From NCBI GenBank assembly GCA_023427355.1, contig JAEZBK010000192.1, forward strand, positions 1-5,915: a stretch of 5,915 bases of DNA, written 5' to 3'. Position 1 is the stretch's first letter, and the number at the start of each line of letters is the position of its first letter. Made by a program: the position numbers and the translations under genes. The stretch comes from Pseudomonadota bacterium (lineage in GTDB: Bacteria > Pseudomonadota > Alphaproteobacteria > Micropepsales > Micropepsaceae). The notes beneath the pieces were generated by a model. That model saw only the letters and a program-made list of their open reading frames with translations, was not told where the DNA came from and searched no databases. Below, piece after piece: positions 1 through 5,647 of the stretch.

Positions 1-420
1 GATCCAGTGGATATGGCTGTCTATGCCGCCCGCCGTCAGGATGCGGCCTTCGCCCGCAATGGCTTCGGTACCCGGCCCGATGATGATGTTCACGCCAGGC
101 TGCACATCGGGATTGCCCGCCTTGCCGATGGCATGGATGCGCCCATCCTTCAGGCCGACATCGGCCTTGACGATGCCCCAATGGTCCACGATCAGCGCAT
201 TGGTGATGACGGTGTCCACCGCGCCGCCCGCGCGCGTGACCTGGCTCTGGCCCATGCCATCGCGGATCACCTTGCCGCCGCCGAACTTCACTTCCTCGCC
301 ATAGATGGTGAGGTCTTTTTCCACCTCGATGATCAGGTCGGTATCGGCCAGCCTGACCTTGTCGCCCACCGTGGGGCCATAGATCGAGGCATAGGCGCTG
401 CGGGAAATGCGGAAGCTCAT
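1..420 (-). CDS. ureC: Urease subunit alpha, N-terminal part (cut by left window edge)
   Basis: This is the catalytic subunit of urease, the cytoplasmic nickel enzyme that hydrolyses urea to ammonia and carbamate. The 140 residues present begin [10 protein letters not shown] and carry typical UreC blocks: [16 protein letters not shown] (14-29), [19 protein letters not shown] (40-58) and [21 protein letters not shown] (residues 73-93). The fragment ends in [10 protein letters not shown], where His136 and His138 match the first pair of nickel-ligand histidines of the amidohydrolase fold. Complete UreC is about 570 residues, so the carbamylated lysine, the other nickel ligands and the flap cysteine lie beyond the left edge. 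The ATG is one base after the ureB stop and has only a weak upstream G-rich stretch, which suggests translational coupling. No damage is visible in this part. Family assignment is certain. Confidence 0.97.
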   Translation of the reverse strand, partial: MSFRISRSAYASIYGPTVGDKVRLADTDLIIEVEKDLTIYGEEVKFGGGKVIRDGMGQSQVTRAGGAVDTVITNALIVDHWGIVKADVGLKDGRIHAIGKAGNPDVQPGVNIIIGPGTEAIAGEGRILTAGGIDSHIHWI

Positions 421-421
421 C

Positions 422-727
422 TTACAATGCCCCGTTGATGCGGCCCTGGAAGCCGTAGACCGTGCCCGTCCCGGCAAACTTCACCAGTTGCACCTGGCGG
501 CTCTGGCCGGGCTCGAACCGCACCGCCGTTCCCGCTGGAATGTCGAGGCGGTACCCGCGCGCGGCCGCGCGGTCGAACGACAGGGCGTTGTTGGTTTCGA
601 AGAAATGATAATGCGAGCCCACCTGGATGGGCCGGTCGCCGGTGTTGGCGACCATCAGCGTCACGGTGGGCCGGCCCACATTCAGTTCGATCTCGCCATC
701 CTGGACGAAGAGTTCACCGGGGATCAT
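422..727 (-). CDS. ureB: Urease subunit beta
   Basis: This 101-residue protein is the small beta subunit of urease, a structural component of the (alpha beta gamma)3 holoenzyme. The normal length is about 100-105 residues. It opens with [19 protein letters not shown] and contains the family core [20 protein letters not shown] (residues 23-42), followed by [11 protein letters not shown] (43-53), [11 protein letters not shown] (65-75) and [12 protein letters not shown] at the C terminus. The ATG lies 4 bp after the ureA stop, and a partial ribosome-binding site (GGTGA) overlaps the end of ureA. The TAA stop is one base before the ureC start. Separate A and B genes are the usual bacterial arrangement; some lineages, such as Helicobacter, carry them fused. 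Nothing is unusual. Confidence 0.97.
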   Translation of the reverse strand: MIPGELFVQDGEIELNVGRPTVTLMVANTGDRPIQVGSHYHFFETNNALSFDRAAARGYRLDIPAGTAVRFEPGQSRQVQLVKFAGTGTVYGFQGRINGAL

Positions 728-731
728 GCTT

Positions 732-1034
732 TCACCGTATCGGTTCGTGCACGGTGACCAGCTTCACCCCATCGGGGAATGTCGCCTCCACCTGCACTTC
801 ATGGATCATTTCCGCCACGCCTTCCATCACCTCGGCGCGGGTCAGCACCTGCGCGCCTTCCTGCATCAGGGCGGCGACCGATTTGCCGTCGCGCGCGCCT
901 TCGACCACATGGTCGCTGATCAGGGCGATGGCTTCGGGATAGTTCAGCTTCACGCCCCGTTCGCGGCGGCGGCGCGCCACCATGGCGGCCATGGCGATCA
1001 GCAGCTTGTCTTTCTCACGCGGTGTCAGGTTCAT
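732..1034 (-). CDS. ureA: Urease subunit gamma
   Basis: This is the 100-residue gamma subunit of urease, a structural partner of UreB and UreC, and it has the normal length for the family. The sequence is near-canonical: [20 protein letters not shown] at the N terminus, [20 protein letters not shown] (residues 20-39), [13 protein letters not shown] (45-57), [20 protein letters not shown] (63-82) and the C-terminal [15 protein letters not shown]. The ATG follows the ureD stop codon directly (TGA-ATG, no gap). A good Shine-Dalgarno GGAG sits inside the end of ureD with 7 bases to the ATG, the clearest ribosome-binding site in the urease cluster. This fits subunit synthesis in excess over the UreD chaperone. 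Confidence 0.97.
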   Translation of the reverse strand: MNLTPREKDKLLIAMAAMVARRRRERGVKLNYPEAIALISDHVVEGARDGKSVAALMQEGAQVLTRAEVMEGVAEMIHEVQVEATFPDGVKLVTVHEPIR

Positions 1035-1928
1035 TCAGACGCTCCAAAGGCGCGGCATGACAGGCGGCAGGCCCGCTGCCGCATGGCGCAGGCCGCACCA
1101 CAATTTCGCAAAGGCTTCGCGCAGTTCCAGCGCGTTCCTGCCGATGAAGCGCGCCAGAAGCAGGGTGTTGAACGATGTCACGCCCGCGCGCAGCGTGGCG
1201 CTTTCCACGCCGTCAGTGATGGCGCGGGCCATGTCGAGATGTGCGCCCGCATCGGGGGCGCGGAAGATGAGGCTTGCGCTGGCCTGCGCGCCGTCGAAAC
1301 AGGCAGGGTTCGCGATGGTCGCGCGCAGGTCGCCTTCCATGTGCAGCACATCCTTCCAGTGCAGGCGCCCGGCATCGTCGCGGATGGCCCAGGCGTCATG
1401 CACCAGGCCGGTGCGCAGGATTTCGTCATGGGCGGTGCGGCCAAAGACCAGTATGTCGCCCGCCAGCATCCGTCCCGTGGCGGCGATCTGCGCGCGGTTG
1501 GTCCGGCGCAGCCGGGCATGGTCGAACAGTATGGTTTCCTGCGGCAGCCATTCCAGCCAGGCATCGTCACCAGCGCGCAGGTTGACGTTGATCGTGCAGT
1601 CGGGCCCGTTCGACCGGTAAATCTTTTCCGCCGCCTGTCCCATCACCAGCGCCTTCGCCCCCGCGTCCAGCGTCACATCTATGTCGTGCCGGTCGCCCGC
1701 CACCAGGCCGCCCGCAACGCAGGTGATCGCCGCCTGAAAAATATCGCCCGGCACGCGCAGCGGAAACAAGACCCGCAAGGGCTGGGCGTGGTAGAGGTCG
1801 GCCAGGGCTGTGTCGCCCTCGCGGCATTTGACGCGGATACGGGCAGCCCCTGCCGCATTTTCAGGCAAGGGCGTCGAAATGGTTCGCGGCACGCCACCGC
1901 TGGGCAGGATTTGGGGCGTTGGCCGCAT
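1035..1928 (-). CDS. ureD: Urease accessory protein UreD (UreH)
   Basis: UreD is the scaffold chaperone that binds apo-urease and, with UreF and UreG, helps deliver nickel to the active site. It is identified by GGLVAGDRHDIDVTLDAGAK followed by QAAEKIYRSNG, by the central WLEWLPQETILFDHARLRR, and by the C-terminal LPPVMPRLWSV, all in family order. The length is about 297 residues; relatives are usually 270-300. The start is uncertain: ATG at 1928 is used here, a TTG six bases upstream (1934) directly follows an in-frame TAG, and a GTG at 1892 would shorten the protein. None has a convincing ribosome-binding site. Recognisable homology begins only near residue 33, so it does not settle the start. 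The gene begins about 49 bp after the amn stop, with no terminator visible, so read-through from deoB-amn is plausible. UreE, UreF and UreG are not in the window. Confidence 0.93.
   Translation of the reverse strand: MRPTPQILPSGGVPRTISTPLPENAAGAARIRVKCREGDTALADLYHAQPLRVLFPLRVPGDIFQAAITCVAGGLVAGDRHDIDVTLDAGAKALVMGQAAEKIYRSNGPDCTINVNLRAGDDAWLEWLPQETILFDHARLRRTNRAQIAATGRMLAGDILVFGRTAHDEILRTGLVHDAWAIRDDAGRLHWKDVLHMEGDLRATIANPACFDGAQASASLIFRAPDAGAHLDMARAITDGVESATLRAGVTSFNTLLLARFIGRNALELREAFAKLWCGLRHAAAGLPPVMPRLWSV
1042..1045 (-). promoter_or_regulatory. Ribosome-binding site of ureA
   Basis: GGAG on the minus strand, 7 bases before the ureA ATG and inside the last codons of ureD. It fixes the ureA start and allows independent ribosome entry at ureA although the two reading frames abut. 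Confidence 0.7.
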
Positions 1929-1977
1929 GGCCAAACGCTAGAACAGGGCCCAGAGGCTGTCCATGCGGCGTGGATGA

Positions 1978-3438
1978 CTAGCGGAACGCCGGTTCGGTGA
2001 AGCTGCGCAGCTTGCGCGAATGCAGCGTGCCGTTGTGCGCCTCCTTGCGCAGCAGCTCCAGCGCGCGAATGCCGATCTGCAGATGCTGGCTGACGCGTTC
2101 CTCATAGAAGGCATCGGCCATGCCCGGCAGCTTGATCTCGCCATGCAGTGGCCGGTCGGAAACGCACAGCAGCGTCCCATAGGGCACGCGGAAGCGATAG
2201 CCGTTTGCGGCGATGGTGGCCGACTCCATGTCGATCGCGATGGCGCGGGACTGGTTGAAGCGCATAGAAAGCTGGTCGAAACGCAGTTCCCAGTTGCGGT
2301 CCGCCGTCGTCACCACGGTGCCGGTGCGCAGCCGGTCCTTCAGCACCTGGCCTTCCACGCCCGTGACCTCGACCACCGCCTGGGCCAGCGCCAGTTGCAC
2401 TTCCGCGAGGGCGGGAATGGGAATAGCGGTGGGCAATATTTCGTCCAGCACCTGGTCGTCGCGCAGATAGGCATGGGCCAGCACATAATCGCCCAGCCGC
2501 TGCGAGGCGCGCAGGCCGCCGCAATGGCCGATCATCAGCCACACATGCGGCCGCAACACGGCCAGGTGATCGGTCAGGGTCTTGGCATTGGAGGGCCCCA
2601 CGCCGATATTGATCAGCGTGATGCCTTCATATTTGTCCAGCACCAGATGATAAGCGGGCATCTGCGGCAGCTTGGCCAGCGGCGGGCGGGTGGGCTCGCG
2701 CCCGCGTTCGGTGATGCGGTCGCCCGGCTCGACAAAGCGCAGCGCGCGCCCGGCTTCGACCTCCCGCGCCGCATACACCTGGAATTCGTCGATATAGCGC
2801 TGGTAATTGGTGAACAGCACGAAGTTCTGGAAATGATCGGGATCGGTGCCGGTGTAATGGCGCAGCCGGTGCAGCGAGAAATCCACGCGCTCGGCGGAAA
2901 ACAGCGACAGGGGCGCAGGCCCCGGTCCATCCCAGCGCGCGCCGTCCACGATGCTGTCATGCGCCGTGTCCAGCCTGGGCATGGGAAAACGGTCCGTCAG
3001 CCGCCGCCGCGCCTCGGCATCCATCGCGGCGGCCGCGCGCTCTACCGCGAAGGTCAGCGGGATCGTGTCGCGGCTTTTGCCCACAAAGATGCGCGCCTTG
3101 TAGTTGTCCGCCAGCAGGGTGAGCTGCTCGATCAGGTAGCTGCGGAACAAAAGCGGCGCGGTGATGGTGGTGCCGTAGCGGCCGGGCCGCGTGACTTTTC
3201 CGAAAGCCAGCGTGCTGACCGCGATGTCGCCGCGCGGCACGTCAATGCTGAGATAGGGATAGACCGGATCATCGCCCTTGGGGATGTCCTCGCCGCGCGA
3301 GAATGCGACGAAGCGCGCCTCGATGGCGGCGATGGCTTCTTCATATAGGGAGGTCAGCCGGTCCACGGCCTCCTGCGGTGTCGCGCAAGGCTCCATGTCG
3401 GTGGCGGTGACGTTGCGATAGGGACTTTCACGTTCCAT
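1978..3438 (-). CDS. amn: AMP nucleosidase
   Basis: This enzyme hydrolyses AMP to adenine and ribose-5-phosphate in the cytoplasm, controlling the adenylate pool and feeding purine salvage. It has 486 residues, against 484 for E. coli Amn, and looks collinear with it. The N-terminal AMN domain (about 20-190) includes YGTTITAPLLFRSYLIEQLT (88-107) and ends in RVDFSLHRLRHYTGTDPDHF (184-203). The C-terminal nucleoside-phosphorylase-like domain (about 260-465) has NIGVGPSNAKT (277-287), WLMIGHCGGLR (300-310), DYVLAHAYLRDD (317-328), RTGTVVTTADRNWELR (371-386), AIDMESATIAANGYRF (401-416) with the ribose-binding Glu405, and CVSDRPLHGEIKLPG with Asp428, the expected purine-protonating acid. The C terminus HSRKLRSFTEPAFR also matches the family. 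The ATG at 3438 is 6 bp after the deoB stop with only a weak ribosome-binding site, so coupling to deoB is likely. A second Met at residue 15 is a less likely start. Confidence 0.97.
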   Translation of the reverse strand: MERESPYRNVTATDMEPCATPQEAVDRLTSLYEEAIAAIEARFVAFSRGEDIPKGDDPVYPYLSIDVPRGDIAVSTLAFGKVTRPGRYGTTITAPLLFRSYLIEQLTLLADNYKARIFVGKSRDTIPLTFAVERAAAAMDAEARRRLTDRFPMPRLDTAHDSIVDGARWDGPGPAPLSLFSAERVDFSLHRLRHYTGTDPDHFQNFVLFTNYQRYIDEFQVYAAREVEAGRALRFVEPGDRITERGREPTRPPLAKLPQMPAYHLVLDKYEGITLINIGVGPSNAKTLTDHLAVLRPHVWLMIGHCGGLRASQRLGDYVLAHAYLRDDQVLDEILPTAIPIPALAEVQLALAQAVVEVTGVEGQVLKDRLRTGTVVTTADRNWELRFDQLSMRFNQSRAIAIDMESATIAANGYRFRVPYGTLLCVSDRPLHGEIKLPGMADAFYEERVSQHLQIGIRALELLRKEAHNGTLHSRKLRSFTEPAFR

Positions 3439-3444
3439 GGCGTC

Positions 3445-4653
3445 TCACAGGAAGGATATGCCATGCGCTAGATCGGGCAGGCGCAGGTGGCGGGCGATGG
3501 ATTGGCCGATATCGGCAAAGCTGTCGCGCTTGCCCACCGGGCCGGGCGCGATGCCGGGGCCAAAGGCCAGCACGGGGATATATTCGCGGGTGTGGTCGGT
3601 GCCCGGCATGGTGGGATCGCAGCCATGGTCGGCGCTCAACACCACTAGGTCGCCGGACGTCAGCGCGGCCTGCAGCGCCGGAATGCGCGCATCGAAATCC
3701 TCCAGCGGCCCGGCATAGCCGGCAATATCACGGCGATGGCCAAAGGACTGGTCGAAATCCACGAAGTTCGCGAAGGTGATCGAGCCATCGGGCGCATCGC
3801 GCACACACTGCATCATGCGATCGAAGGTATCGTCATTGCCCTGGGTGGGAATACTCTGCGTCAGGCCCTGCCCGGCGAAGATGTCGGAAATCTTGCCGAT
3901 GCCGATCACGGCGCGGCCATTGTCCTTGGCCACGTCCAGCAGGGTGGGCGCGCGCGGCGGCATGGCATAGTCGTGGCGGTTGTAGGTGCGCTGGAATTGC
4001 CCGCGCCGCTCGCCCACAAAAGGCCGCGCGATCACGCGCCCGACATTGTGGGCATCCACCAGTTCGCGGGCGATCTGCGAAATCTCATAGAGCCGCTCCA
4101 GCCCGAAATGAGTCTCGTGCGCGGCGATCTGAAAGACTGAGTCGGCGCTGGTATAGATGATGGGCTTGCCGGTGCGGATATGCTCCTCGCCCAGCTCCTC
4201 GATGATGGTGGTGCCCGAGGCGTGGCAGTCGCCCAGCACGCCGGGCAGCCGGGCGCGCGCGATAAAGGCGGCCGTCAATTCCGCCGGGAAGGTGGGCGTG
4301 GTCCGGGGGAAATACCCCCAGTCATAGTCCACCGGCAGGCCCATCATCTCCCAATGGCCCGATGGCGTGTCCTTGCCCTTTGACCGTTCCGCCGCCGCGC
4401 CATAACGGCCGGTGACCGGCCCATGCGTCATCGCTGCGACCCGCGGATCGGCTTCGTGCGCGGCCAGCCCCAAACCCAGCGACAACAGATGGGGCACCTG
4501 CAAGGGGCCACGCCGGCGCGCATTGTCGCCGCGCCCGTCCGCGCAGGCCTGTATAATATGGCCGAAAGTGTTAGCGCCTTCGTCCCCGAACGCCCCGGCA
4601 TCGGGCAGCGCGCCCAGGCCGAAGGAATCCAGAACTGCGATGATGGCGCGCAA
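3445..4653 (-). CDS. deoB: Phosphopentomutase (TTG start preferred)
   Basis: DeoB interconverts (deoxy)ribose-1-phosphate and (deoxy)ribose-5-phosphate, linking nucleoside phosphorolysis to the pentose phosphate pool. It belongs to the alkaline-phosphatase-like, two-manganese family. From TTG at 4653 the protein has 402 residues and starts [14 protein letters not shown], in register with E. coli DeoB (407 residues, start MKRAFIMVLDSFG). Active-site elements are Asp9, the phospho-threonine Thr96 in [26 protein letters not shown] (Asp301, His306), SADHGCDP (Asp342, His343) and GTDHTRE (His354). The Asp-His-Asp-His-His spacing matches the Bacillus enzyme as I recall it. GGAG lies 8 bases before the TTG. 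An in-frame ATG at 4707 would add 18 residues unlike the family and has no good ribosome-binding site. The segment [14 protein letters not shown] corresponds to the longer Gram-negative form. The gene probably leads the leftward operon, with amn 6 bp downstream. Confidence 0.95.
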   Translation of the reverse strand: MRAIIAVLDSFGLGALPDAGAFGDEGANTFGHIIQACADGRGDNARRRGPLQVPHLLSLGLGLAAHEADPRVAAMTHGPVTGRYGAAAERSKGKDTPSGHWEMMGLPVDYDWGYFPRTTPTFPAELTAAFIARARLPGVLGDCHASGTTIIEELGEEHIRTGKPIIYTSADSVFQIAAHETHFGLERLYEISQIARELVDAHNVGRVIARPFVGERRGQFQRTYNRHDYAMPPRAPTLLDVAKDNGRAVIGIGKISDIFAGQGLTQSIPTQGNDDTFDRMMQCVRDAPDGSITFANFVDFDQSFGHRRDIAGYAGPLEDFDARIPALQAALTSGDLVVLSADHGCDPTMPGTDHTREYIPVLAFGPGIAPGPVGKRDSFADIGQSIARHLRLPDLAHGISFL

Positions 4654-4661
4654 GGCGAAAA

Positions 4662-4665
4662 CTCC
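4662..4665 (-). promoter_or_regulatory. Ribosome-binding site deciding the deoB TTG start
   Basis: GGAG on the minus strand, followed by 8 bases and then TTG at 4653. The ATG at 4707 has only a GGAA two bases away, too close to act. This site, with alignment to known DeoB N termini, is why the shorter protein is preferred. Confidence 0.6.
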
Positions 4666-4722
4666 AGACGCGGCAAACGTCTTTCGCAAAGTGATCTTGC
4701 CTGCCATTGTTCCAAGAAAGCC

Positions 4723-4744
4723 GGGCCTTGTCCATGACAGGCCC
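4723..4744. repeat. Imperfect dyad (candidate operator or leader hairpin)
   Basis: GGGCC-T-TGTC-CAT-GACA-GGCCC: two 9-bp arms (GGGCC plus TGTC against GACA plus GGCCC), one unpaired T in the left arm, and a 3-base centre. It lies entirely between the two divergent start codons and 2 bp before the upstream candidate ATG (4747) of the phosphorylase gene. It could be a protein-binding operator for both units, or a hairpin in the rightward mRNA leader. On the minus strand the bases after it (GGCTTTCTTGG) are only weakly T-rich, so terminator function is unlikely. Confidence 0.45.
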
Positions 4745-4754
4745 TCATGGTCTC

Positions 4755-4760
4755 AAGGGG
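4755..4760 (+). promoter_or_regulatory. Ribosome-binding site of the purine nucleoside phosphorylase gene
   Basis: AAGGGG, with the AAGG core 6 bases before ATG at 4765. The alternative ATG at 4747 has only a partial CAGG upstream, and that lies within the right arm of the dyad. This favours 4765 as the start. Confidence 0.5.
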
Positions 4761-4764
4761 TTGC

Positions 4765-5589
4765 ATGCAGCAGGAAACCGATCTCATCCAGGCGGGGGCA
4801 GGGGCCATCACCGCGCATTTCGGCGGCCCGTTGCCCCAAACCGTGCTGGTGCTGGGCAGCGGCGTCGGCGATTTCGCGCAGGTGCTCGAAGACGCCAGCA
4901 GCCTTTCCTATGCCGCCATCCCCGGCTTCGCGCCCTCCACCGTGATGGGCCATGCGGGCCGGCTGATGGTCGGCCATGTCGCGGGCAAAAAGCTGGCCAT
5001 CATGGCCGGGCGCATCCATGTCTATGAAGGCCATCCGCCACAGGCCATCGCCACACTGGTGCGCATCCTGAAGGCGGCGGGCGCCAAGCGCCTGATCCTG
5101 ACGAACGCCACGGGCGGGCTGCGCCGCGACCTGCCCGCAGGCAGCATCGTGATCATCGAGGATCACATCAACTTCGCCCAGGTCAATCCGTTGATCGGTC
5201 CCAATGACGACGCCATCGGCCCGCGTTTTCCCGACATGACCGACGCCTATGATCCGGATCTGCGGGCGCTGCTGTCCCAGGCGGCGCAGGAAGCGGGAGT
5301 GCCGGTGCAGCGCGGGACTTATATCTATGTCACCGGTCCCAATTTCGAGACGCCGGCGGAGATCCGCCTGTTCGCCAGGTTGGGCGCCGATGTGGTGGGC
5401 ATGTCCACCGTGCCCGAAGTGCTGGCGGCGCGGCATTGCGGGATGACGGTGGCGGCGCTTTCGCTTGTGACCAACCTGGCGGCTGGCCTGTCGGACGCGC
5501 CCCTGACCCATGCCGAAACGCTGAAGGAAGCGCAAAAGGCCTATGGCGGCCTGGAAAAGCTGCTGCTGCGGTTCATCGGGCGGCTCTAG
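4765..5589 (+). CDS. punA: Purine nucleoside phosphorylase, trimeric (mammalian/PunA-XapA) type
   Basis: The enzyme cleaves purine (deoxy)nucleosides with phosphate to free base and (deoxy)ribose-1-phosphate, the substrate of DeoB encoded divergently next door. From ATG 4765 it has 274 residues (family about 265-290). Motifs in order are VLVLGSGVGDF (phosphate-binding Ser32), MGHAGR (His63), MAGRIHVYEGH (Arg83, His85, Tyr87), LILTNATGGLRRDLPAGSI (Asn114), DHINF..NPLIGPND, RFPDMTDAYD, GTYIYVTGPNFETPAE (Glu195), GADVVGMSTVPEVLAARHCG (Met213), SLVTNLAAGL (Asn237) and LTHAETL (His249). The Glu and Asn at the base-binding positions are those used by human PNP for 6-oxopurines, so inosine and guanosine are the expected substrates; adenosine is less likely. 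One small difference is NATGG where human PNP has NAAGG. Another ATG at 4747 would add six residues. The family is certain; exact substrate range is inferred. Confidence 0.95.
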   Translation: MQQETDLIQAGAGAITAHFGGPLPQTVLVLGSGVGDFAQVLEDASSLSYAAIPGFAPSTVMGHAGRLMVGHVAGKKLAIMAGRIHVYEGHPPQAIATLVRILKAAGAKRLILTNATGGLRRDLPAGSIVIIEDHINFAQVNPLIGPNDDAIGPRFPDMTDAYDPDLRALLSQAAQEAGVPVQRGTYIYVTGPNFETPAEIRLFARLGADVVGMSTVPEVLAARHCGMTVAALSLVTNLAAGLSDAPLTHAETLKEAQKAYGGLEKLLLRFIGRL

Positions 5590-5647
5590 CCGGGCTTGTT
5601 CACCGTGCGGCTTTTCCGCTAGCAATGCTGCCATCAGGGAGGCAGAC
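5590..5647 (+). promoter_or_regulatory. Short spacer with a weak promoter-like pair and small hairpin
   Basis: The 58-bp gap before the aldolase-like gene holds TTGTTC (5596-5601), a 17-bp spacer and CTAGCA (5619-5624), a loose sigma-70-like arrangement. It also holds a 4-bp hairpin GCGG-CTTTT-CCGC (5607-5619), with no following T run, so it is not a convincing terminator. The aldolase gene could therefore be read from its own promoter or by read-through from the phosphorylase gene. Confidence 0.25.
5636..5642 (+). promoter_or_regulatory. Ribosome-binding site of the aldolase-like gene
   Basis: AGGGAGG, a near-perfect Shine-Dalgarno and the strongest in the window. It lies 5 bases before ATG 5648 and 8 bases before ATG 5651, so either of the two adjacent Met codons could be the first residue. 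Confidence 0.75.

Larger units (their letters stand above)
4654..4764. promoter_or_regulatory. Divergent control region between deoB and the purine nucleoside phosphorylase gene
   Basis: With the preferred starts (TTG at 4653 leftward, ATG at 4765 rightward) about 111 bp separate the two divergent units, enough for back-to-back promoters. With the outermost starts (4707 and 4747) only 39 bp would remain. I cannot identify a convincing -35/-10 pair on either strand. Leftward, TTGAGA (4756-4751) resembles a -35 but has no acceptable -10 at 16-18 bp. Rightward, TTGTTC (4707-4712) likewise lacks one. Contents that can be named are a strong dyad at 4723-4744, a short CTTT-CGC-AAAG inverted repeat at 4681-4691, and the ribosome-binding sites of both genes. 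Shared regulation by a nucleoside- or nitrogen-responsive factor is possible but not shown. Confidence 0.5.

Noticed and set aside
1..140. GIDSHIHWI in UreC, with Trp after the second His, as an active-site variant
   Set aside because: As I recall, the Klebsiella urease has HIHWI at the same place, so this is normal variation with both nickel-ligand histidines kept.
1938..1964. Eight-codon frame MDSLWALF between amn and ureD (minus strand), a possible leader peptide
   Set aside because: There is no ribosome-binding site, no attenuator hairpin and no run of regulatory codons. A frame this short is expected by chance.
627..2000. 457-codon open frame on the plus strand across the urease genes
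   Set aside because: It is antisense to ureB, ureA and ureD, whose proteins are clearly recognisable. The plus-strand translation is His/Arg/Gln-rich without any family motif, as expected of a GC-rich shadow frame.
2020..3348. 442-codon open frame on the plus strand
   Set aside because: It is antisense to amn, which matches E. coli Amn over its whole length. The composition is that of a shadow frame and no domain is recognisable.
4552..4557. Perfect TATAAT on the plus strand inside deoB
   Set aside because: It is explained by the antisense of the deoB codons for His-Ile-Ile. There is no -35-like element 16-18 bp upstream and no gene start suitably placed downstream.
5607..5619. GCGG-CTTTT-CCGC hairpin as a terminator for the phosphorylase gene
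   Set aside because: The stem is only 4 bp and no T run follows, so intrinsic termination is not supported.
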